Origin: an uncultured Bradyrhizobium sp.
Lineage (GTDB): Bacteria > Pseudomonadota > Alphaproteobacteria > Rhizobiales > Xanthobacteraceae
Length of the DNA stretch: 64,000 nucleotides
Reading direction: 5' to 3'
NCBI RefSeq assembly: GCF_936943645.1
Contig: NZ_CAKZJO010000081.1
Location: forward strand, 104,440-168,439
The notes under the pieces are model-generated. The model was not told the DNA's origin. It saw only the letters and a list, made by a program, of their open reading frames with translations, and did no database searches. The position numbers and the translations under genes were made by a program. Shown here one piece after another: positions 35,021 through 42,266 of this stretch. Position 1 is the stretch's first letter. The number at the start of each line of letters is the position of its first letter.

Positions 35021-35049
35021 TTGACGACCGCAGGACTCTCCCCCATAAG
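35021..35049 (+). promoter_or_regulatory. Predicted sigma-70 promoter of the asd leader
   Basis: TTGACG (35021-35026), a 17-base spacer, and CATAAG (35044-35049). Transcription would start near 35055-35058, at or just before the leader ATG at 35058. Confidence 0.6.
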
Positions 35050-35057
35050 TCGCCGCC

Positions 35058-35129
35058 ATGTTCACGACCACCAAACGCACGACCAAAACCACCACGGCCC
35101 CAGGGGCCCGGGGAGGCGTGCGCGCGTAG
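35058..35129 (+). CDS. Threonine-rich leader peptide (attenuator of asd)
   Basis: A 23-codon ORF starts at ATG 35058, at the expected transcription start, so it is leaderless or nearly so. It begins MFTTTKRTTKTTT: eight Thr codons among the first 13 codons, plus two Lys, then a short Gly/Ala/Arg tail and TAG. A hairpin-forming terminator follows at 35160-35191, then asd. Known amino-acid attenuators work this way: ribosomes stalling at the regulated codons stop the terminator from forming. Asd makes a precursor of threonine, methionine and lysine, so Thr (and Lys) codons make sense. No coding evidence beyond this; too short for conservation to be judged here. Confidence 0.7.
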   Translation: MFTTTKRTTKTTTAPGARGGVRA

Positions 35130-35159
35130 GTCGTCGACTTAAACGCATCATCTCTGCCG

Positions 35160-35191
35160 AAGCCCCGCCCTCGATGGTCCGGGGCTTTTTT
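35160..35191 (+). terminator. Attenuator terminator before asd
   Basis: AAGCCCCG (35160-35167) pairs with CGGGGCTT (35180-35187), loop of 12 bases, T-run to 35191. A competing pairing is possible: GGGGC at 35103-35107 in the leader ORF could bind GCCCC at 35162-35166, which would break the terminator. Confidence 0.85.
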
Positions 35192-35209
35192 GTTGTCTGA
35201 ATCGCAACT

Positions 35210-35254
35210 GCATGATCCGGAAAAGTGGAATCCGGTTTTCCGATCAGATCATGC
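35210..35254. repeat. Palindromic intergenic repeat, complete copy
   Basis: The element begins GCATGATCCGGAAAA and ends GATCATGC, with internal CCGGTTTTCC: nested arms that fold into a hairpin. A half-copy lies at 5778-5805. It sits between the attenuator terminator and asd. Confidence 0.75.
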
Positions 35255-35280
35255 TCAACTGAAACGGAATGGAGGACAAA

Positions 35281-36306
<1,026 letters not shown>

Positions 36307-36325
36307 CAAAGCACGCCTGTCGATC

Positions 36326-36457
36326 CGTCATCCTGAGGTGCGAACCATGCAGCGCCTGGCGCTGCATGGTGAGCCTCGAAGGATGAACGGCCGAGATGCA
36401 CCAACCGGGCCGTCGCCCTTCGAGGCTCGCCGAAGAGGCGAGCACCTCAGGGTGACG
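36326..36457. repeat. Palindromic intergenic repeat (132 bases)
   Basis: Outer arms CGTCATCCTGAGGTGC and GCACCTCAGGGTGACG, with an inner 12-bp hairpin around ACCATGCAGCGC and GCGCTGCATGGT. It fills most of the space between the convergent asd and queA genes. Unrelated in sequence to the repeat at 28856-28942, but of the same general style. Confidence 0.75.
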
Positions 36458-36479
36458 GTGATGCGTTTGCGCGGGTCGC

Positions 36480-37553
36480 CTACGGCTCCGCCCTGAACAG
36501 CAAGCACGCATCGCCGTACGAATAGAACCGGTACCCGTTCGCAATCGCGTGCGCGTAGGCCTGCTTCATCGTCTCGAGCCCCGAGAACGCCGAGACCAGC
36601 ATGAACAGCGTCGACTTCGGCAGATGGAAGTTCGTCATCAGGACATCCACCGCGCGGAAGCGATAGCCGGGCGTGATGAAGATCGAGGTCTCGGCCGCGA
36701 AGGGCTGGATCGTGCCGTCCTCGCGCGCCGCGCTCTCGAGCAGACGCAATGACGTGGTGCCTACGGCGATGATACGGCCGCCGTTCCTTCGCGCCGCGTT
36801 GAGCCGCTCCGCCGTCTCGGCCGAGATCGTGCCCCACTCGGCGTGCATCTTGTGGCCGTCGGTGTCGTCCACCTTCACCGGCAGGAACGTCCCCGCCCCG
36901 ACATGCAGCGTGATGCGGTTGAGGCCGACGCCGCGCGCGCGCAGCGCCTGCTCCAGCGCCGGGGTGAAATGCAGGCCCGCGGTGGGCGCGGCGACCGCGC
37001 CCTCGTTGGCGGCGAACATGGTCTGGTAATCCGCAAGATCCTGATCATCAGGCGTGCGCTTGGAGGCGATGTAGGGCGGCAGCGGCGGGCTGCCGAGATC
37101 GGCGATGGCCTGATCCAGCGCCGGGCCGTGGAACGAGAACGACAGCGTCACCTCGCCCTCGCTGCCCTTGGCTTCGACCTCGGCATCGAGATGGCCGAGC
37201 AGGCAGACCTTGCCTTCATTGCCGAAGCGGATGCGGTCGCCGGCGACAAGCTTTTTGGCGGGCTTCACCAGCGCCTGCCAGCGCGAACCGTCGAGCCGCT
37301 TGATCAGCGTCGCCTCGATCTTCGGCTCGGTCTCGCGGCCGATGCGGCGGCCTTTCAGTTGCGCCGCGATCACCTTGGTGTCGTTGACGACGAGCTGGTC
37401 GCCGGGCTTCAGCCATTGCGCGAGGTCGGCGATGGTCTGGTCGCGCAGCGCGCCGTTCTCCACGACCAGCATTTTCGCGGAGTCGCGCGGGCTCGCCGGG
37501 CGCAAGGCGATGCGCTCGGCGGGCAGATCGAAATCGAAGAGATCAGTGCGCAT
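36480..37553 (-). CDS. queA: SAM:tRNA ribosyltransferase-isomerase
   Basis: QueA transfers and rearranges the ribose of S-adenosylmethionine onto preQ1 in tRNA, giving epoxyqueuosine. 357 residues, full length. Seen: N-terminal FDFDLPAERIALRPA, the conserved LVVNDTKVIAAQLKGRR, PPLPPYI, AAPTAGLHFT, LHVGAGTFLPVK and TNFHLPKSTLFMLVSAF. These are the family's best-conserved stretches. It is the last gene of a leftward cluster after coaD, ppiA, a small periplasmic gene and ppiB, 51 bases from ppiB. With tgt 4.6 kb further left it completes two successive steps of queuosine synthesis. Confidence 0.96.
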   Translation of the reverse strand: MRTDLFDFDLPAERIALRPASPRDSAKMLVVENGALRDQTIADLAQWLKPGDQLVVNDTKVIAAQLKGRRIGRETEPKIEATLIKRLDGSRWQALVKPAKKLVAGDRIRFGNEGKVCLLGHLDAEVEAKGSEGEVTLSFSFHGPALDQAIADLGSPPLPPYIASKRTPDDQDLADYQTMFAANEGAVAAPTAGLHFTPALEQALRARGVGLNRITLHVGAGTFLPVKVDDTDGHKMHAEWGTISAETAERLNAARRNGGRIIAVGTTSLRLLESAAREDGTIQPFAAETSIFITPGYRFRAVDVLMTNFHLPKSTLFMLVSAFSGLETMKQAYAHAIANGYRFYSYGDACLLFRAEP

Positions 37554-37604
37554 TCGTGGCTTGCCACCAGGGACGCGCCTGCGCGCGCCCCTGGAACGAG
37601 GAGC

Positions 37605-38069
37605 TTACTCCTTGTCCGCGGCCATCCGCGCCTTGACGATCTTGTCGGGGTTCTGCACCGGCTCGCCGCGCTTGATCTTGTCGACGTTCTCCATGCCCTC
37701 GGTGACCTTGCCCCACACCGTGTACTGGTTGTCGAGGAAGCGGGCGTCGTCGAAGCAGATGAAGAACTGGCTGTCGCCGGAATCGGGGCTGGCTGCGCGC
37801 GCCATCGACGTGGTGCCGCGCACATGCGGCTCCTTGTTGAACTCGGCCTTCAGCTTCTTGCCGGAGCCGCCGGTGCCGGTGCCGTGCGGGCAGCCGGTCT
37901 GCGCCATGAAGCCCTCGATCACGCGGTGGAACACGATGCCGTCGTAGAAGCCCTCGCGGACCAGCTCCTTGATGCGCGCGACGTGGCCGGGCGCGAGATC
38001 GGGACGCATCTCGATGGTGACGGGGCCCTGGGTGGTCTCGAGGATCAGGGTGTTTTCGGTGACGCTCAT
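37605..38069 (-). CDS. ppiB: Cytoplasmic peptidyl-prolyl cis-trans isomerase (cyclophilin)
   Basis: A cyclophilin of 154 residues without signal peptide. It catalyses cis-trans isomerisation of proline bonds. Key residues are visible in FHRVIEGFMAQTGCPHGTGTGG (the Arg and Phe/Met of the active site) and SQFFICFDDARFLD; the last part TVWGKVTEGMENVDKI is typical. The start codon ATG overlaps the stop of the preceding gene (ATGA), indicating translational coupling. Its secreted counterpart ppiA lies 430 bases upstream in the same cluster. Confidence 0.95.
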   Translation of the reverse strand: MSVTENTLILETTQGPVTIEMRPDLAPGHVARIKELVREGFYDGIVFHRVIEGFMAQTGCPHGTGTGGSGKKLKAEFNKEPHVRGTTSMARAASPDSGDSQFFICFDDARFLDNQYTVWGKVTEGMENVDKIKRGEPVQNPDKIVKARMAADKE

Positions 38070-38491
38070 GCTCGTCTCTCTTGCGTTGGAGGTGAAGTCT
38101 TGTCGGGTGACGTTTTGCGGTTACGGAACTGGATCGCGAATGGACGTCCCGCGGCAGCGCCCGCCATTGCATCGGTAAATGGCATCGGCGTGCAGCGTTG
38201 CAACGCCTCCATCACCGCGATCCGGTATTGCAGCCGGTCATTGTCGGAGCCCTCAGGGGATTCATAGGAGATCCTCGGATGGCCCAGAATGTCGCCGGAG
38301 CGGTTAAAGCTCACGACGACGGTGATGTCGAGTGGCCGGGCCTTGGCAGGCGGCGGCGGTCTCCAGCAGGTGCGCAGGTGCCGGAACACGTCCTGGATGG
38401 TGTTGACCTGCCCGTCCCCGGCGGCCGCGCCCGAGGTCCCGAGCAGCAGCAGTGCGGCAACCAGCAGGAGCTTGTCGCCACAGCGCGCCAT
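38066..38491 (-). CDS. Small periplasmic protein with TonB-C-terminal-like fold
   Basis: 141 residues. A signal peptide (KLLLVAALLLLGTSGAAAG) precedes a region that reads like the C-terminal domain of TonB/TolA: CWRPPPPAKARPLDITVVVS, then FNRSGDILGHPRI and AVMEALQRCTPMPF, with two Cys positioned to make a disulfide. The end is basic and Pro/Ser/Thr-rich. It lies between ppiA and ppiB and overlaps ppiB by four bases, so the three are one operon. The role is unknown; the location suggests an envelope function linked to protein folding. Confidence 0.8.
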   Translation of the reverse strand: MARCGDKLLLVAALLLLGTSGAAAGDGQVNTIQDVFRHLRTCWRPPPPAKARPLDITVVVSFNRSGDILGHPRISYESPEGSDNDRLQYRIAVMEALQRCTPMPFTDAMAGAAAGRPFAIQFRNRKTSPDKTSPPTQERRA

Positions 38492-38500
38492 GGCCCCGTC

Positions 38501-39064
38501 CTATTTGATGTCGGAGGCGACCTGCACCTTCACCATCTTGTCGGGGTCGGTCACCGCGCCGCCGGCCGAGCCGGGAGGCGCCTTCTTCAGCTTGTCGACG
38601 ACGTCCATGCCCTGCACGACCTCGCCGACCACGGTGTACTGGCCATCGAGGCTGCCGCCGTCGGCGAACATGATGAAGAACTGCGAGTTGGCGCTGTCGA
38701 CGCTGTCACCGCGCCGGGCCATGCCGACGATGCCGCGGGCAAAATGCACCTTGGAGAATTCCTGCTTCAAGTTCGGATATTTCGATCCGCCGGTGCCGTT
38801 GAAGTTCTGGCCGTCGCCGGTCTGGGCCATGAAGCCGTCCATGACGCGATGGAACGGCACGTTGTTGTAGTAGCCCTCGCGCGCAAGCTGCTTGATGCGC
38901 TCGGCATGCTGGGGCGCGATGTCGGTGCGCAGCTTGATGACGATGCGGCCCTTGGTGCTGTCGATGACGATGGCGTTGGCCTTGTCGAGATTGGCCGGCA
39001 ATTGCTGCGCCACCGCCGGCACCGCGAACACGAGCGCGGCAAGGACTGCGAAAATTCGGATCAT
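38501..39064 (-). CDS. ppiA: Periplasmic peptidyl-prolyl cis-trans isomerase (cyclophilin)
   Basis: 187 residues: a signal peptide (MIRIFAVLAALVFAVPAVAQ) and a cyclophilin domain with VPFHRVMDGFMAQTGDG and NSQFFIMFADGGSLDGQYT. It should assist folding of envelope proteins. Its sequence is clearly related to ppiB nearby, but the loops differ, so they are old paralogues rather than a recent duplication. Nine bases separate its stop from the start of the next gene in the cluster; coaD lies upstream with a 36-base gap. Confidence 0.94.
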   Translation of the reverse strand: MIRIFAVLAALVFAVPAVAQQLPANLDKANAIVIDSTKGRIVIKLRTDIAPQHAERIKQLAREGYYNNVPFHRVMDGFMAQTGDGQNFNGTGGSKYPNLKQEFSKVHFARGIVGMARRGDSVDSANSQFFIMFADGGSLDGQYTVVGEVVQGMDVVDKLKKAPPGSAGGAVTDPDKMVKVQVASDIK

Positions 39065-39100
39065 GACAACTCCGGATCAGATGAGAGAAAGCGTGCGCCG

Positions 39101-39598
39101 TTATCCGGCGAATTTTGCCTTGAGCTGTGCCGCAACCTGCGGCGGGACAAAGGCCGAGACATCTCCGCCCATGCCGGCGATCTGGCGCACCAAAGTGGCG
39201 GTGATCGGGCGAACCATGGGAGAGGCCGGCAGGAAGACGGTGTGCACCTCGGGTGCCATGGTGCCGTTCATGCCCGCGAGCTGCATCTCGTAGTCGAGGT
39301 CGGTGCCGTCCCGCAGGCCTCGAATCATGATGGTGGCGCCGTGCCTGCGCGCCGCGGTGACGGCCAGATCGTCGAAGGTCACCGCTTCCAGAACGCAGCC
39401 GGCCTGCGCCGCGATCGGGCCGCAGACGTCATGAAGCATCTTGAGCCGCTCCTCGGTCGAGAACAGCGGCTTCTTGCCGGGGTGGACCCCGATGGCGACC
39501 ACGAGCCGGTCGCACAGCGAAACGCTGTTCCGGACCACGTCCAGATGGCCGTTGGTGATGGGGTCGAAGGAACCGGGGTAAAAGGCGATGCGCGGCAT
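39101..39598 (-). CDS. coaD: Pantetheine-phosphate adenylyltransferase
   Basis: Fourth step of coenzyme A synthesis: 4'-phosphopantetheine plus ATP gives dephospho-CoA. 165 residues, the usual size. The nucleotidyltransferase signature is YPGSFDPITNGHLDVV (T/HxGH type), followed by VVAIGVHPGKKPLF, and the second signature near IMIRGLRDGTDLDYEMQLA, with SPMVRPITATLVRQIA at the end. It is the first gene of the leftward cluster that runs to queA. Confidence 0.96.
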   Translation of the reverse strand: MPRIAFYPGSFDPITNGHLDVVRNSVSLCDRLVVAIGVHPGKKPLFSTEERLKMLHDVCGPIAAQAGCVLEAVTFDDLAVTAARRHGATIMIRGLRDGTDLDYEMQLAGMNGTMAPEVHTVFLPASPMVRPITATLVRQIAGMGGDVSAFVPPQVAAQLKAKFAG

Positions 39599-39857
39599 GG
39601 CCCCCTCCTACCGCGCCCGGCGCAGCCCGGCAAGCCGGGCGGGTTCCCCGGCAATTTCCGGCAAAATATCCCGTGGGCCGGTCGGCGACGGCCGGTTTGT
39701 TTCGTCCCGAGGGCGCCCATGAAACACATGGGCGCGGACACGAAACCATTTCCCGTGCCGGCGAAGACGTCCGGAAACTGGCCATGGTTACTAATCCAGC
39801 CAACGAATGACGGGCCGCACACTGGGCGTAGGCGGCCGCATCACAGGGGACTGTCAA

Positions 39858-40115
39858 ATGATCAAGGCTCTCTCAGCGATCGCTCTGTCTGCGTGTGTCG
39901 CCGCCGCCCTCACCCTCCTGCCCGGCTTTGCCCCGAGCGTCGAGGCCAGCGTGCCGCAGCCGCTGGCCAAGAGCGACCGGCTCGATATCCGCGCCATCGG
40001 CAAGGACTGCTCGCAGCAGGCCTGGCCGAATTTCGAGGCTTCGTGCCTGCGCAAGGCCGGCACCAAGGCTGATGTCCGCGAGGCGCGCCTCGTGACCGCC
40101 AACCGCACCCCGTAG
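39858..40115 (+). CDS. Small secreted protein, 85 residues
   Basis: A signal peptide (ALSAIALSACVAAALTLLPG) leads to a short mature part with SDRLDIRAIGKDCSQQAWPN and FEASCLRKAG: two Cys that may pair. GGGGA precedes the ATG. Short proteins with the pattern D-C-(S/Q)-x-A-W-P-N ... C-L-R occur widely in Bradyrhizobium and relatives in my memory, always of unknown function. It stands divergent from coaD and ahead of kup, without an obvious link to either. Confidence 0.75.
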   Translation: MIKALSAIALSACVAAALTLLPGFAPSVEASVPQPLAKSDRLDIRAIGKDCSQQAWPNFEASCLRKAGTKADVREARLVTANRTP

Positions 40116-40286
40116 CCGGGCCTGTCAGGTTGGCGTCAGCTCACCCCAGGCTGAAGCCCCAAGCTGCCCCCAGAGCTGACCCCCAAGCCGAAACCCCATG
40201 GATATTTGCGACGTCCCGTCGCAGACTGCCTAAAGCTCGCGTCCGTCGGAATGGCCCGTCGGGCGCGATTTCATCGGGGGGGGCCG

Positions 40287-42197
40287 TTGTCCAGTACGCC
40301 CGCAGTCGCTTCCGGCCACCATCCTGATCCGCTGCCGCTGACCATGACCATGGGCGCCCTCGGGGTCGTCTATGGCGATATCGGCACCAGCCCGCTCTAT
40401 GCCCTCAAGGAAGCCGCCAAGGCGGCCGCCCATGGCGGCACACTCAGTCATGACGCGGTCCTCGGGGTCGCCTCGCTGATCCTCTGGGCGCTGCTGCTGA
40501 TCATCTCGCTGAAATATGCCCTGTTGATCCTGCGGGCCGACAACCGCGGCGAAGGCGGCATCGTGGCGCTGCTCGCCCTGCTCCACGCCCGCCACGCCCA
40601 GCCCGGCACCTGGCGCGCCCATCTGCTGGTGGTCGGCCTCATCGGCGCCGCCCTGCTCTATGGCGACGGCGCGATCACACCGGCCATCTCGGTGCTCTCA
40701 GCCATCGAAGGCCTCAAGGTCGACGCCCCATCGCTTGCCCCCGTCGTGGTGCCCCTGACCGTCGCCATCCTGATCGGCCTGTTCATGATGCAGAAGCAGG
40801 GCACCGGCTTCATCGGCCGCATCTTCGGACCAGTGATGCTGTCCTGGTTCGTCGTGCTCGCCGCGCTCGGCATCCATGGCATCGTCAAGGCGCCGGCGGT
40901 GCTGGCGGCGCTCAGCCCGTTTTATGCGTTCAATTTCCTGATCCACCAGGATTTCCACATCTCGTTCGGAATTCTCGGCGCGGCCTTCCTCGCGGTGACC
41001 GGGGGCGAGGCCATGTATGCCGACATGGGACATTTCGGCCGTCTGCCGATCCGCCTCGCCTGGTTCGCCATCTGCCTGCCTGCGCTGGTGCTGAACTATT
41101 TCGGCCAAGCCGCGCTCTTGATCACCGATCCCTCGATGATCGAGAACCCGTTCTTCCAGCTCTGCCCTGACGCCCTGCACTATCTGCTCGTCGCCTTCTC
41201 GGCGGTCGCGACCGTGATCGCCTCGCAAGCGATCATCTCCGGCGTGTTCTCGCTGACCCAGCAGTCGATCCAGCTCGGCTTCCTGCCGCGCATGCAGATC
41301 CGCCACACCACCAGCGATGCGATCGGCCAGATCTACGTGCCGCTGGTGAACTGGCTGCTCGCGGCCGCAACGCTCGGCGCCGTCCTGAGCTTCGGCTCCT
41401 CGGACGCCCTCGCCGGCGCCTATGGCATCGCGGTCTCGCTGCTGATGGCGATCACGACGCTGCTGGCCGCGCTGGTCGCGATCCAGTGGGGCTTTTCGCC
41501 CTGGCTTGTCGTTGCCGTGAACGGCTTCTTCTTCGTGATCGATCTGATCTTCTTCTCGGCGAACTCGGTCAAGCTGTTCGAAGGGGGCTGGTTTCCGCTG
41601 CTGCTCGCCGGACTCGTGGCCTTCCTGATGCTGACCTGGCGCGCCGGCGTGAAGCTGGTCGAGGCGGCGCGTGCAAAGCTGCGACAGCCCGAGGAGGATT
41701 TGATCGAAACCGCTGTCAACAAGTGTCACGCGAGGTTGCCCGGCACGGCTGCGTTCCTGGCGGCGGCGCCGAAGGGCGTGCCGCTCGCACTGACGCAGTT
41801 CGTCAAGCACAACCGGGTGCTGCACGAACGCGTGCTGCTGGTCACCGTGCTGATCGAGGAATCCCCGCACGTTCCCGACGAGGAACGCGCCGAGGTGATC
41901 GAGATCATTCCCGGCATCACCCGCGTGATCCTGCATTACGGCTTCATGCAGAACCCGACGATCTATGACGGATTGAAGCTCGTCTGCCGCCAGGGCAAGC
42001 TGCCCGGCATCGACCTCTCCGACATCACCTATTACGTCGGCCGCGAGACCATCATCCCGCGCGAGGATGTTCCGGGCATGTGGGTCTGGCGCGAAGGCGT
42101 GTTCGCCTTCCTGCAACGCAACGCCGAACGCTCCGCCGCGTTCTTCGGCGTGCCGACCAAGCAGGTGGTGGAGTTCGGCACGGAGCTGGAGATTTAG
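40287..42197 (+). CDS. kup: Kup-family potassium transporter
   Basis: A low-affinity K+/H+ symporter with about 12 transmembrane helices in the first 430 residues and a hydrophilic C-terminal domain. Motifs: GVVYGDIGTSPLYALKE at the first helix, YGDGAITPAISVLSAIEG, and GGEAMYADMGHFGRLPIR. Start: TTG 40287 follows a run of eight G (40276-40283) that resembles a ribosome-binding site; it gives 636 residues, the family's usual length. ATGs at 40206 and 40251 would add unlikely Arg-rich sequence. Monocistronic, with a repeat between its end and gyrA. Confidence 0.94.
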   Translation: MSSTPAVASGHHPDPLPLTMTMGALGVVYGDIGTSPLYALKEAAKAAAHGGTLSHDAVLGVASLILWALLLIISLKYALLILRADNRGEGGIVALLALLHARHAQPGTWRAHLLVVGLIGAALLYGDGAITPAISVLSAIEGLKVDAPSLAPVVVPLTVAILIGLFMMQKQGTGFIGRIFGPVMLSWFVVLAALGIHGIVKAPAVLAALSPFYAFNFLIHQDFHISFGILGAAFLAVTGGEAMYADMGHFGRLPIRLAWFAICLPALVLNYFGQAALLITDPSMIENPFFQLCPDALHYLLVAFSAVATVIASQAIISGVFSLTQQSIQLGFLPRMQIRHTTSDAIGQIYVPLVNWLLAAATLGAVLSFGSSDALAGAYGIAVSLLMAITTLLAALVAIQWGFSPWLVVAVNGFFFVIDLIFFSANSVKLFEGGWFPLLLAGLVAFLMLTWRAGVKLVEAARAKLRQPEEDLIETAVNKCHARLPGTAAFLAAAPKGVPLALTQFVKHNRVLHERVLLVTVLIEESPHVPDEERAEVIEIIPGITRVILHYGFMQNPTIYDGLKLVCRQGKLPGIDLSDITYYVGRETIIPREDVPGMWVWREGVFAFLQRNAERSAAFFGVPTKQVVEFGTELEI

Positions 42198-42199
42198 GG

Positions 42200-42264
42200 G
42201 TGAATGGCGAATAGAGAGTAGCGAACAGAGATCATTCCATTCGCGATTCGCCACTCACCATTCG
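42200..42264. repeat. Imperfect palindromic repeat between kup and gyrA
   Basis: The words GTGAATGGCGAATA on the left and CGATTCGCCACTCACCATTC on the right form imperfect inverted arms, and ATTCGC recurs several times. The element fills the short space between two convergent genes and reaches the gyrA stop. Confidence 0.45.
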
Positions 42265-42266
42265 CA

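Noticed and set aside
35096..35108. A short palindrome GGCCCCAGGGGCC inside the threonine-rich leader ORF as an operator.
   Set aside because: The loop would be a single base; it is better seen as part of the alternative pairing with the terminator stem.
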